Assembly: GCF_000787375.1 (NCBI RefSeq)
Contig: NZ_JRJU01000012.1
Span: 60,337 to 124,336 of the forward strand
Length of the DNA: 64,000 nt
Direction: 5' to 3'
From: Halalkalibacter okhensis
GTDB lineage: Bacteria > Bacillota > Bacilli > Bacillales > Bacillaceae_D
Positions 25,771 to 34,041 of this stretch are shown piece by piece. The translations under genes and the position numbers were made by a program. The notes below the pieces were generated by a model. The model was not told where the DNA came from, searched no databases, and saw nothing but the letters and a program-made list of their open reading frames with translations. Numbering within the stretch: position 1 is the stretch's first letter; every line of letters begins with the position of its first letter.

Positions 25771-26691
25771 CTAATTATTTAAGAAGCTGTTTGTAAAGAA
25801 ATCTAATTGGAAATCTAAAGTGATTGGATCGTTAAAATAAAACTCAGAAGCATTTGCCGTGAAGACATGATTATTTAAAACGGCTGGGATGTTTTTGTAT
25901 GTTTCCGTTTCTTGGAATGAAGTGTCGGCCCCATCCGAACTTAAAATAATATAGTCACCAGCATATTCAGGAAGAACTTCAACGGATAACGCGTAGTAGC
26001 CATCATTTAACGCCATTTCTTGTACCTTTTCAGGCATCGCTAATTTCATTTCCTGATAGAGAATTTCTGTTCCGCGTCCCCAGTTATCGCCGAAAACATA
26101 AAGCTGTTTATCAAAGTTTTCAATGACTGAAACGGTTGCATCTTCTCCAATTTTTGCTTTTACTTCTTCGCCAGCTTGATGAGCTCTTTGTTTAAAATCA
26201 TCAACCCAAGCTTGTGCTTCTTCTTCTTTGTTTAATAGCTTTCCAATCTCTAAATGCTGTGTTAAATAATCGACTGCACCGTATGTATATGTAACAGTTG
26301 GCGCAATTTCACCTAATTTTTCAAGGTTGTTATTGGAAGGTGCAGCAATGATTAAATCAGGCTCTAATTCAATAATCTTTTCTAAACTTTCATCCGTTAC
26401 CTCTTCGGTATTTTGTAAGAACGGTTCGTAACGTGGGTTCATCATCGCCCAAGAGTCAACCCCAACAATATTCACATCAAGAGCCATCACACTCCCTGCA
26501 TTAAAGGAAGCAAGAACAACGACTCGTTGTGGGTCCGCCGGTACTTCAATTGGCCCATTTTCAGATTCATAGACGATCGTATCTTGTGTTTCCTCTTCTT
26601 CCGCATTTGTTTCATTAGCAGACGAGCTATTGCTGCAAGCGCTAATAATTAACAGTAAGAGCAGGACGATGGGAAATAGTATTTTTTTCAT
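25771..26691 (-). CDS. fhuD: ferric hydroxamate-binding lipoprotein, FhuD-like
   Basis: This 306-residue siderophore-binding lipoprotein has a signal peptide ending LIISAC with the lipid-modified Cys at 20, and an acidic linker rich in E and T. The core follows B. subtilis FhuD closely in pattern: NGPIEVPADPQRVVVL, then VFGDNWGRGTEILYQEM mid-protein, and near the end FYFNDPITLDFQL. FhuD-type proteins bind ferric hydroxamates such as ferrichrome on the outer membrane face. Its first 50 bases overlap the end of the ATPase gene in another frame, with AAAGGAG as ribosome site. The exact ligand is not provable from sequence. Confidence 0.85.
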   Translation of the reverse strand: MKKILFPIVLLLLLIISACSNSSSANETNAEEEETQDTIVYESENGPIEVPADPQRVVVLASFNAGSVMALDVNIVGVDSWAMMNPRYEPFLQNTEEVTDESLEKIIELEPDLIIAAPSNNNLEKLGEIAPTVTYTYGAVDYLTQHLEIGKLLNKEEEAQAWVDDFKQRAHQAGEEVKAKIGEDATVSVIENFDKQLYVFGDNWGRGTEILYQEMKLAMPEKVQEMALNDGYYALSVEVLPEYAGDYIILSSDGADTSFQETETYKNIPAVLNNHVFTANASEFYFNDPITLDFQLDFFTNSFLNN

Positions 26692-27487
26692 TTGTAGAAT
26701 CTCCTTTTAGTAAGTTGTACGTGACGCAAATGGGTTTATTTGTACGGGGATCGTTGCCAATTACCGCATCAATTTGGAAGACTTTCTTTAATACATCTTG
26801 TTGGATGACATCGTGACAGCTTCCAGCCTTAACGATTTCGCCACCTTTTAACGCAATGATGTAGTCAGCAAAGCGAGCTGCTTGGTTTAAGTCATGCAGC
26901 ACCATAATAATGGTTCGACCTTGCTCTTCATTTAACTTCTGTAAAAGTTCTAACACCTCTAGCTGATGTGCCATATCTAAATAAGTAGTCGGTTCATCAA
27001 GAAAGATGATTTCTGTTTCTTGTGCGAGTGCCATCGCTATCCAAACGCGTTGCCGCTGACCTCCTGATAGTGCATCAACACTTCGATATTTATACTCGAG
27101 TGTTCCTGTTACTTCGAGAGCCCAGTCAATAATGTCATAATCCTGCTTTGTTAAACGTCCAAACCCTTTTTGATAAGGAAAACGACCATAGGAAACAAGT
27201 TCACCAACGGTTAATCCGCTCGCACTCTCAGGGGTCTGTGGCAAAATAGCTATCTTTTTCGCGAGGACCTTTGTATTTTCTTTTAAAATACTCTTCCCAT
27301 CTAAAATGACGTTACCCGATTGATAAGTTACTAACCTTGTGATTGCTTTTAATAAGGTAGACTTCCCGCAGCCATTTGGCCCAATAATAGTCGTTATTTG
27401 CTTGTCGGGAATTTCAACACTCAGGTTTTTAACAATGAGTCCTTCACCATAGCCAATGTTTAAATCATCGGTATAAAGGCGAATCAT
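26642..27487 (-). CDS. fhuC: ferric-siderophore ABC transporter ATPase, FhuC-like
   Basis: This 281-residue ATP-binding subunit has Walker A GPNGCGKST near residue 38, the Q-loop ILPQTPE, signature LSGGQRQRVWIAMALAQ, and Walker B IIFLDEPTTYLD. The SYGRFPYQKGFGRLT segment is characteristic of FhuC/YusV-type ATPases. It powers the two permeases encoded downstream. Because the FecCD pair at 6428-8508 has no ATPase of its own, this protein, or one elsewhere, may serve both systems, as FhuC does in S. aureus. A GGAGGTG ribosome site precedes the ATG, and a Fur box lies about 30 bases upstream, making this the first gene of the operon. Confidence 0.87.
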   Translation of the reverse strand: MIRLYTDDLNIGYGEGLIVKNLSVEIPDKQITTIIGPNGCGKSTLLKAITRLVTYQSGNVILDGKSILKENTKVLAKKIAILPQTPESASGLTVGELVSYGRFPYQKGFGRLTKQDYDIIDWALEVTGTLEYKYRSVDALSGGQRQRVWIAMALAQETEIIFLDEPTTYLDMAHQLEVLELLQKLNEEQGRTIIMVLHDLNQAARFADYIIALKGGEIVKAGSCHDVIQQDVLKKVFQIDAVIGNDPRTNKPICVTYNLLKGDSTNEKNTISHRPALTVNY

Positions 27488-27516
27488 ATGCCACCTCCAC
27501 TAAACATTTATTAATT

Positions 27517-27535
27517 GAAAATAATTATCAATATC
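27517..27535. promoter_or_regulatory. Fur box of the fhu-type operon
   Basis: GAAAATAATTATCAATATC matches 15 of 19 Fur-box positions and lies just upstream of the ATPase gene. Confidence 0.75.
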
Positions 27536-27622
27536 ATCTGTTTTTTACTATAAAACTAAGTTGAAACGCTGTCAATAATATTTTTTTATTGTTCGTCAAT
27601 GGAAATTATCGTATATTTAATT

Positions 27623-27641
27623 GAGAATGATAATTATTTAC
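27623..27641. promoter_or_regulatory. Fur box of the YcgT-type reductase gene
   Basis: GAGAATGATAATTATTTAC matches 15 of 19 Fur-box positions, 27 bases before the reductase start. It is separate from the box that serves the divergent operon 90 bases away. Confidence 0.8.
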
Positions 27642-27668
27642 ACTTGTTTTGTAGAGGAGTGAGTGAGG

Positions 27669-28718
27669 GTGAAGGAGCTAGAATTGTTTGATTTGACGGT
27701 TATTGGTGGAGGTCCAGCTGGGCTGTACTCTGCTTTTTATGGTGGGCTTCGTGAAATGAAGACAAAGATTATCGAGTATCAACCACAACTAGGTGGGAAA
27801 ATTCACGTTTATCCTGAAAAAATGATTTGGGATGTAGGCGGGTTAATACCAACCCCTGGAGCAAAATTAATCGATCAACTGGTAGAACAGGGGTTAACTT
27901 TTGACCCAACCGTTGTGTTAAATGAGAAAATTGAGTCCATAAGCCAGACTGAGAATGGCTCCTTTTTATTAAAGGCAGCTTCTGGTGTTGAGCATTTGAC
28001 TAAAACAGTTATCGTTGCGGTTGGCGGCGGGATTTTAAACCCTTTAAAGCTTTCCATCAAAGGCGCAGAGCGATTTGAAATCTCGAACTTAAATTACACG
28101 ATCAAGTCACTAAAGCGCTTTAAAGATAAAGTCGTTCTCATTTCGGGTGGAGGAAACTCGGCCATTGATTGGGCCAACGAGTTAAAATCCGTAGCAAAAA
28201 AAGTGTATGTAACTTATCGAAAAGAAGCATTAAACGGTCATGAGTCCCAAGTGAGAGAACTTTTAAATAGCTCGGTTGAATGTATGTTTCAAACTGAAAT
28301 TACAAATCTGATTGCAGACACAAACCAAGAGAAAATTGAATGTGTTGAACTAACCAACCGTAAGACACAGGAAACGTTCTCTCTAAAGGTTGATGAGGTC
28401 ATCATTAACCATGGATTTGAACGTGATTCGACGTTGCTAGGAAACAGTGAGGTGAACGTCGATCTGATCGACAATTTTTTCATGAAAGGTAATGCGAACA
28501 GCGAATCTTCCATTTCTGGATTGTACGCGGCAGGCGACATCTTAAAGCATGATGGGAAGCTAAATTTAATAGCTGGTGCATTTCAAGATGCAGCCAATGC
28601 TGTAAATAAAGCGAAGCAATTTATCCAACCAAACGCGAGCCAAAGCGCTATGGTTTCTTCGCATAATGATGTGTTCAAGGAACGAAATAAAGAGTTATTG
28701 AAGCAAATTTTGAGATAA
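27669..28718 (+). CDS. ycgT: ferredoxin--NADP(+) reductase-like flavoprotein (YcgT/YumC type)
   Basis: This is a flavoprotein of about 349 residues of the thioredoxin-reductase-like FNR family. The FAD-binding VIGGGPAGLYSAFYGG is near residue 10, and the NADPH-binding ISGGGNSAIDWANEL is near residue 160. The late AAGDILKHDGKLNLI contacts FAD. The redox CxxC of true thioredoxin reductase is absent, as in YumC/YcgT. YcgT of B. subtilis is Fur-repressed, and here too a Fur box is adjacent. A role in reducing ferric siderophores or flavodoxin during iron starvation is inferred. GTG 27669 is nine bases after GAGGAG; another GTG at 27663 is too close. Confidence 0.83.
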   Translation: MKELELFDLTVIGGGPAGLYSAFYGGLREMKTKIIEYQPQLGGKIHVYPEKMIWDVGGLIPTPGAKLIDQLVEQGLTFDPTVVLNEKIESISQTENGSFLLKAASGVEHLTKTVIVAVGGGILNPLKLSIKGAERFEISNLNYTIKSLKRFKDKVVLISGGGNSAIDWANELKSVAKKVYVTYRKEALNGHESQVRELLNSSVECMFQTEITNLIADTNQEKIECVELTNRKTQETFSLKVDEVIINHGFERDSTLLGNSEVNVDLIDNFFMKGNANSESSISGLYAAGDILKHDGKLNLIAGAFQDAANAVNKAKQFIQPNASQSAMVSSHNDVFKERNKELLKQILR

Positions 28719-28740
28719 CTAGATTTTGGTGTAGGGATGG

Positions 28741-29100
28741 CGCGGTAGAACGGTGGTCAAAGAGAGAGGTTGGAGCCCGAAAAGCGGGGGAGAGTGGAAG
28801 AACGGTAGCCAAAGAGGTAGGTTGGAGCCCGAAAAGCGGGGGAGAGCGTAAGAACGGTAGCTAAAGAGGTAGGTTGGAGCCCGAAAAGCGGGGGAGAGCG
28901 TAAGAACGGTAGCCAAAGAGGTGGGGTGGAGCTCGAAAAACGGGGGAGAGCGTAAGAACGGTAGCTAAAGAGGTCGATTGAACCTCGAAAAGCGGGGGAG
29001 AGCGTAAGAACGGTAGCCAAAGAGGTAGGTTGGACCTCGAAAAGTGAGGGAGAGCGTAAGAACGGTGGTCAACAGAAGAAAGTTGCCACCGTTCTACAAC
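28741..29100. repeat. 52-bp direct tandem repeat array 1 with terminal hairpin
   Basis: Seven occurrences of the phase marker AGAACGGT start at 28747, 28799, 28851, 28903, 28955, 29007 and 29059, exactly 52 bases apart. The unit reads roughly AAGAACGGTAGCCAAAGAGG, then TAGGTTGGAGCCCGAAAAGC, then GGGGGAGAGCGT. No spacers separate units. The last unit turns into a hairpin at about 29059-29095 (AGAACGGTGG / CCACCGTTCT). Because 52 is not a multiple of three, ORFs cross the array in all frames and none is credible. It fills the gap between ycgT and a convergent NERD-domain gene. Confidence 0.92.
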
Positions 29101-29133
29101 TACCGCTACAAAATCAAATCTGTCCATTATTTC

Positions 29134-30048
29134 TTAGTCATTGTTTATATAATAGGATGTTTTGCCGTGTCCTATGTGCTTAAAATTTTTAGAGAGTATT
29201 CTTGAGATGGTTTTTTTAGACTTTATAATGTCACACCAGTCTGTTATTGCGTTTGTAGTGATTTTTTTCTCAGGGAATAATTTTTTAAACTCTTCGGCGC
29301 TGCGTAGTACGGCTGTTTCTATGCTCTCGTGATTGTGACATACATGACAAAGCAAACGGACTTTGTTATAGGTTTTGTAGAAGGTTTGACAATGCGGGCA
29401 AGGAATTCCTTTTTTCAAGTTTTCATAGGCGTAGGAAGGTAAACGAGTGTAGGGGTGATCATCTAAATGCATTGACTGTAATTGTTTCGAAAGTTGTTTG
29501 TGTGGTTCTTTTATGGTAGAGGTATTTTTATTGAGTTTAGCCATGAAGCGGTTTATTTGGGCTGGGAAAACGATAGAGCTGTTTAGTGGTGATTGATAAA
29601 GTTGAAATTCGGGGTTAATGAAAATGAGATAGGGTTCAATGGAATAGGAACAGCGAAGGTCTTGGAGCAGCCGGCGAAGCAAAGATTCATTTCGTTGTAA
29701 TTGAAGCAATGGGTTTTTGATTTCTACTTTTTTGTTGGAGTACCACCTGTCTGCTTCGATCAAAAAGTCACCTTCATAGTTTTTGATTTCAAAAAGGTAA
29801 ATGGTGTTTGAGGTCATGAACAATGAATCAATTTGAAATATCGTATGGTTGCATTCTAATAATAAATCATTTAGAACTAGTTTACTGAATGGGAGGGGGA
29901 CAAATTGTTTGTCGAATTCCTTTTCGCCTTGATACCCTTTTTCAAGATTTACATAATAGCTTTCTTCTTTAGCTGTTAAGCTCATGCGCTGACGTAATGA
30001 TCTAAAAATAATTAATTCTAATGATTCATAGCGGGCTTTCTCAATCAT
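29134..30048 (-). CDS. NERD-domain protein with C-terminal zinc ribbon (copy 1)
   Basis: This is a 304-residue protein. Residues about 35-150 form a nuclease-related domain (NERD, PD-(D/E)XK-like): D74 in FQIDSLFM, the E87-x-K89 pair in YLFEIKNYEG, and Q-rich PLLQLQRNESL near 113-123. Residues about 225-250 hold a four-Cys zinc ribbon (CPHC ... CHVC). The C-terminal 55 residues resemble a small helical DNA-binding unit (ITTNAITDW ... KSKKTISRILS). A nuclease or DNA-binding role is inferred from the fold, since NERD activity is poorly characterised. A paralogue with the same layout lies at 37477. Its 3' end faces a 52-bp repeat array. Confidence 0.8.
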   Translation of the reverse strand: MIEKARYESLELIIFRSLRQRMSLTAKEESYYVNLEKGYQGEKEFDKQFVPLPFSKLVLNDLLLECNHTIFQIDSLFMTSNTIYLFEIKNYEGDFLIEADRWYSNKKVEIKNPLLQLQRNESLLRRLLQDLRCSYSIEPYLIFINPEFQLYQSPLNSSIVFPAQINRFMAKLNKNTSTIKEPHKQLSKQLQSMHLDDHPYTRLPSYAYENLKKGIPCPHCQTFYKTYNKVRLLCHVCHNHESIETAVLRSAEEFKKLFPEKKITTNAITDWCDIIKSKKTISRILSKNFKHIGHGKTSYYINND

Positions 30049-30122
30049 ATATCTACCTCCACTCGATTTAAATCTATTTTAATAATATGCCTTTAGTATT
30101 AGTAGTGGCAAGAATATTTTCA

Positions 30123-30152
30123 AACAGCTTTCAGTTTAATCTGAAAGCTGTT
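30123..30152 (-). terminator. terminator overlapping the alr stop codon
   Basis: A perfect 12-bp stem AACAGCTTTCAG / CTGAAAGCTGTT includes the stop codon of alr and is followed on the minus strand by a T-rich stretch. Confidence 0.7.
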
Positions 30153-31251
30153 CGTACAATCTAGGAACTCGCTTACTAATAGAGCATACGATCTCGTAAT
30201 TAATCGTTCCGGTTAATTCGGCCATGTCATCGATAGGAAATTCAACTACATCAGAGACCTCGATCCCCTTAACATCTGTAACATCAATCATCGTTTGATC
30301 CATGCAAACCCTCCCAACAATTTGCGCTTTTTGCCCCTTTGTGAAGACAAATCCTTTATTCGAAAGAGAGCGTGATAAGCCATCGGCGTAACCGATAGGC
30401 AATGTGGCAATCGTACGGTTAATCGGCAATGTATAAGTGCGACCGTAGCTAATGGTTGAACCTTCAGCTAAATTACGCAATGAAACAATACTTGAGTAAA
30501 GTCGCATGGCTTGCTTTAGGTTAATTGGCATCTGAAGAGCCACATCTGGCTTTAGTCCATAGAGGCTAATGCCAACACGTACCATATCAAGGTGTTTGTC
30601 TTTATGTAATAGTGTTCCAGCGCTATTACAGCAATGTTTAATAGGGATCAATATTTCATGTTTTTCTAGTACATCGATGAAGGTCATAAATCTCTCGAAT
30701 TGCTGATCTGTATAAGCTGAGCAAGGGTCATCTGCTTCAGCAAAGTGAGTAAATAGCCCTTCCATTTCAATATTTTGATGATGAGAAAGTGGAGTAATGA
30801 GCTCGAGCAATTCTTCCGTCGTTTGAACTCCTATTCGCCCCATTCCTGTTTCCACTTTGATATGAACGTTTATAGGTGCTTGTGCAAACTCAGCAAGCTC
30901 AAGTAATGCATCTCGAACGTCAGAAGAGAAAACGGTTAGAGCAATGTTGTTTTTGACTGCTGCTTCTAGAGCAGCTGGTGCTGTGTAGCCTAAAACGAGG
31001 ATCGGTGCACGGATGCCGGCCTCACGAAGTTCAAGTGCTTCATCTAAAATGGCAACGCCTAAGTAAGTAGCTCCACCACGCAAGGCGGCTTTCGCTGCTT
31101 CAATTGCTCCATGACCATAACCGTCTCCTTTTACGACAGCCATAAGCTTGCAATTAGGAGTGTGCAACCAAGCTTTAAAAGAGGCCGCGTTCTCTTCAAG
31201 CGCATCTAAAGAGACTTGTGCATATGTTTTTCGATAACTGCTCCATTTCAT
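30136..31251 (-). CDS. alr: alanine racemase
   Basis: This 371-residue fold-type III PLP enzyme interconverts L- and D-alanine for peptidoglycan. Lys41 in AVVKGDGYGHG carries PLP. The conserved LPIGYADGLSR and the VCMDQTMIDV segment with the substrate-contacting residues are present in order. The length is normal for Bacillus Alr. It follows ald on the same strand, but a terminator lies between them, so it may have its own promoter. In context with ald, adeR and an alanine symporter it may be the catabolic racemase that lets D-alanine enter the same route; which of two possible Alr copies this is cannot be told here. Confidence 0.92.
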   Translation of the reverse strand: MKWSSYRKTYAQVSLDALEENAASFKAWLHTPNCKLMAVVKGDGYGHGAIEAAKAALRGGATYLGVAILDEALELREAGIRAPILVLGYTAPAALEAAVKNNIALTVFSSDVRDALLELAEFAQAPINVHIKVETGMGRIGVQTTEELLELITPLSHHQNIEMEGLFTHFAEADDPCSAYTDQQFERFMTFIDVLEKHEILIPIKHCCNSAGTLLHKDKHLDMVRVGISLYGLKPDVALQMPINLKQAMRLYSSIVSLRNLAEGSTISYGRTYTLPINRTIATLPIGYADGLSRSLSNKGFVFTKGQKAQIVGRVCMDQTMIDVTDVKGIEVSDVVEFPIDDMAELTGTINYEIVCSISKRVPRLYEQLSD

Positions 31252-31284
31252 TTTGGTGAACTTCCTCTCATGCTAGTTTAATAG

Positions 31285-31329
31285 AAGGGGTGCCCTAAAG
31301 GTCTAAAACAGACCTCTAAGACACCCCTT
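31285..31329 (-). terminator. terminator after ald
   Basis: A long imperfect stem (GGGGTGCCCTAAAGGTCT paired with AGACCTCTAAGACACCCC) lies between ald and alr, followed by TT-rich sequence on the minus strand. Confidence 0.7.
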
Positions 31330-31360
31330 GTGAATCTACTTTATTCGTATAATAAGTTGA

Positions 31361-32494
31361 TTATGCTAGAACAGTTTCTTCTTTGCGAAGTGCATCCTCG
31401 ACAGAGACAAGTTCATATCCAAGATCACGCGCGACAGCATTGTATGTCACATGTCCGTTTGCTACGTTTACTCCAAGAGCTAAAGCTTGGTTTTCAGCTA
31501 CAGCTTGTGCAACACCCTTGTTAGCGATTTGTAGTGCATATGGAATCGTTACATTAGTTAAGCCAATTGTTGATGTACGCGGAACTGCACCAGGCATATT
31601 GGCTACAGCGTAATGAACAACATCATGTTTTGTATATGTTGGCTGGTCATGCGTTGTAATTTGATCAGCTGTTTCGATAATACCGCCTTGGTCAACAGCT
31701 ACGTCAACAACGACAGAGCCTGGTGACATGGACTTGATCATTTCTTCTGTTACTAGTTTAGGTGCTTTTGCTCCAGGAATTAATACAGCACCGATAACAA
31801 GGTCAGATTCTTTGACGGCTTCTGCAATATTTAATGGGTTCGACATTAACGTTTGGATGTCATTGCCAAACTGGTCATCAAGCTGACGAAGACGGTCTGC
31901 ACTTAGGTCGATGATTGTTACATCCGCTCCTAATCCAATGGCAATTTTCGCGGCGTTTGTTCCAACGACACCACCACCGATAATCGTTACTTTCCCACGT
32001 TTCACACCAGGTACCCCTGATAAAAGAATGCCTTTGCCGCCTTTAGGTTTTTCTAAGAATTGAGCTCCAATTTGTGATGCCATGCGGCCAGCTACTTCAC
32101 TCATAGGAGTAAGCAATGGAAGCGTACGATTTACTTCAACCGTTTCATAAGCAATCGCAATGACTCCGCTGTCAACAAGGGCTTGCGCAAGTTTTGGCTC
32201 AGCAGCTAAATGAAGGTAAGTGAATAAAATAAGTCCTTTGCGGAAATAGCCATACTCCGAGCTTAAAGGCTCTTTTACTTTCATGATCATGTCCGCTTTA
32301 GCCCAGACATCTTGTACGTCCATCATTGTTGCGCCAGCCGCTGTATAATCTGCATCTTCAAAGCCGCTGCCAACTCCAGCACCTTTTTCAATGATGATGT
32401 CATGTCCGCTTTTTGTTAGTGCGACCACACCTGCTGGAGTGATGGCTACACGATTTTCATTATTTTTAATTTCCTTTGGAATACCAATAATCAT
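31361..32494 (-). CDS. ald: alanine dehydrogenase
   Basis: This 377-residue enzyme oxidatively deaminates L-alanine to pyruvate and ammonia with NAD+. The N-terminus [20 protein letters not shown] is canonical. The MKVKEPL motif holds the substrate-binding Lys and FTYLHLA the catalytic His. The Rossmann motif [15 protein letters not shown] follows. ATG 32494 is preceded by GAGGAGG, so an upstream in-frame extension is rejected. It is encoded next to an AdeR-type regulator, as in B. subtilis, and a cre-like site lies upstream. It permits growth on alanine and functions in sporulating Bacillus. Confidence 0.95.
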   Translation of the reverse strand: MIIGIPKEIKNNENRVAITPAGVVALTKSGHDIIIEKGAGVGSGFEDADYTAAGATMMDVQDVWAKADMIMKVKEPLSSEYGYFRKGLILFTYLHLAAEPKLAQALVDSGVIAIAYETVEVNRTLPLLTPMSEVAGRMASQIGAQFLEKPKGGKGILLSGVPGVKRGKVTIIGGGVVGTNAAKIAIGLGADVTIIDLSADRLRQLDDQFGNDIQTLMSNPLNIAEAVKESDLVIGAVLIPGAKAPKLVTEEMIKSMSPGSVVVDVAVDQGGIIETADQITTHDQPTYTKHDVVHYAVANMPGAVPRTSTIGLTNVTIPYALQIANKGVAQAVAENQALALGVNVANGHVTYNAVARDLGYELVSVEDALRKEETVLA

Positions 32495-32584
32495 TATGTC
32501 GTCCTCCTCAAAGGGATTTATGTTTGCTATAGGGCTAGTATAAATCCCCATAAGGAAGAGCGCATTGTGGGCAACCCCAAAAGT

Positions 32585-32598
32585 TGAAAGCGTTTATT
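32585..32598. promoter_or_regulatory. cre-like site upstream of ald
   Basis: TGAAAGCGTTTATT matches 12 of 14 positions of the cre consensus TGWAANCGNTNWCA. It lies between adeR and ald, about 90 bases before the ald start, so it could mediate CcpA repression of alanine breakdown. Confidence 0.5.
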
Positions 32599-32626
32599 TG
32601 TTGGTTTTAACAAATGGCTAGCTGAA

Positions 32627-33865
32627 CTATTTATGAACCGTATTTAAAAGCTTTATATCTAAGTAGAGCCCAAGCTTTTGTACCGGATCTTTTAATTGAA
32701 TCGATGTAAGTTCCTGAATTCGTTTTAAACGATACGTTAATGTATTAACATGACAGTGCAGAGTCTTGGCAGCTTCATTCATATTGCCATCCTTATTAAG
32801 AATGACTTCTAATGTTTCTAGTAAATTTGTCCGGTTTTCTAAGTCATAACGTTGCAACTTTTGGATCACTGGACTGACGTGAAAGCTGTTGATTTCCTCT
32901 GTTTTCTTTAAAATATCAATGTAGCGGAACACGCCAAGTTCATGGAAGAAGTTGGCGTTTGCGAGCTCTTCGGGAAAAGCTTGTTTAAATGAAATGACCT
33001 TGGACGCCTCGTTGTAGCTTCTCTTAATGAGATGATATTTTTCATAAAAATACCCACAGCCTGAATCAAGAGTAGAAATACCAAAGCGTTCAATTACCTG
33101 TGCCTTAAATGTATCTATAAACTCAATGGCATCATTAAGGTCGTTTTTTGATGAGGTGGGTGAGATCAGGAAAATCAGTTGGTTTTCATCGAGAGTTTCT
33201 ATTAAGATATTCACTTTTTGAATCGTTTTCGCCGTGTATACCAACTTTTTATATAACTCACGGTCAATGGAGTTAAAGGTAAATAAAATCACTCCTAACG
33301 GTTTATTGGAGTGTAGCCCAATGGTAGAAAGTTGGTCCGCGATAGCCTCGTGATTGGCGATGTCTCCGGTAATGATTTGCCAAAGCAACTCTTGGTGATT
33401 TTTTTCTTTCTTCTTCTTTTGTAGGTTAAGTTGGAGCAGTTGGTTTTTTGCTTTGCCAGCGATCATTTTTAAATCAGCTAGGTCTTGGTCGTTTAATGTA
33501 CGTCCGACTTCTAATACCCAAATATAACCGAGGACCTCTTGGTTTTGACGAATCGAAATGGCAACGCGATTTCCAAGACCGATCTCACCAATCTCAGGAA
33601 TGATGAGTGGCTCATCACTTTGATTTAAAGTAGGAATAACACCTTCTTTCCAAAAACGATGGATGACTCGCTCAGGGACACGGCGACCGATGATCGTTGA
33701 AATCCTAGCAGCATCAGTCTCCTCATCATGTGAACTGTAGGCGAGAAGGTAGTGATTTGTATCTTCAATTGTCACTGGACATTGAAATCGCTCGCTAATG
33801 GCATCAACAAACTCTTCTAATGAATCAAATGGACGATGAAACAATGGTCTGTTTTCGCCACTCAT
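32627..33865 (-). CDS. adeR: PucR-family regulator of alanine dehydrogenase (AdeR-like)
   Basis: This 412-residue regulator has an N-terminal PucR-like sensing domain (GAF-like, about residues 15-150), a central GGDEF-like fold, and a C-terminal helix-turn-helix of the PucR type (NMNEAAKTLHCHVNTLTYRL in the last 60 residues). B. subtilis AdeR, about the same length, activates ald and is encoded next to it. The same arrangement here supports the name. I place the start at ATG 33865, ten bases after AGAAGGTG; the frame is open to a TTG at 33904 without a ribosome site. It is divergent from the alanine symporter. Confidence 0.85.
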   Translation of the reverse strand: MSGENRPLFHRPFDSLEEFVDAISERFQCPVTIEDTNHYLLAYSSHDEETDAARISTIIGRRVPERVIHRFWKEGVIPTLNQSDEPLIIPEIGEIGLGNRVAISIRQNQEVLGYIWVLEVGRTLNDQDLADLKMIAGKAKNQLLQLNLQKKKKEKNHQELLWQIITGDIANHEAIADQLSTIGLHSNKPLGVILFTFNSIDRELYKKLVYTAKTIQKVNILIETLDENQLIFLISPTSSKNDLNDAIEFIDTFKAQVIERFGISTLDSGCGYFYEKYHLIKRSYNEASKVISFKQAFPEELANANFFHELGVFRYIDILKKTEEINSFHVSPVIQKLQRYDLENRTNLLETLEVILNKDGNMNEAAKTLHCHVNTLTYRLKRIQELTSIQLKDPVQKLGLYLDIKLLNTVHK

Positions 33866-33926
33866 ATAGGAAAACACCTTCTTCCAATTATTGAAAAATC
33901 TCAAAATGTTTGTTTGAGAAATACAA

Positions 33927-33940
33927 ATAAAACGCTTACA
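33927..33940. promoter_or_regulatory. cre-like site between adeR and alanine symporter gene
   Basis: Read on the minus strand, TGTAAGCGTTTTAT matches 12 of 14 cre positions. It lies in the divergent promoter region. Confidence 0.45.
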
Positions 33941-34012
33941 ATTTGTAAAAATTCACAAACATAAGTCGGCTTTATTATGTTAGGATAGCATAAGTAGGTT
34001 GATTGCAGCAAT

Positions 34013-34026
34013 TGAAAGCGTTGTCT
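34013..34026. promoter_or_regulatory. cre-like site just upstream of alanine symporter gene
   Basis: TGAAAGCGTTGTCT matches 13 of 14 cre positions. It lies 16 bases before the ATG, downstream of any promoter, where bound CcpA would block elongation. Confidence 0.6.
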
Positions 34027-34041
34027 TATAGGAGGGTATTT

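Noticed and set aside
28741..29100. CRISPR array
   Set aside because: Repeats are contiguous with no unique spacers, the unit is too long, and no cas genes are present.
28719..29127. Three overlapping open frames on the minus strand across array 1
   Set aside because: They read the same 52-bp unit in rotating frames because 52 is not a multiple of three. They have no ribosome sites and no independent support.
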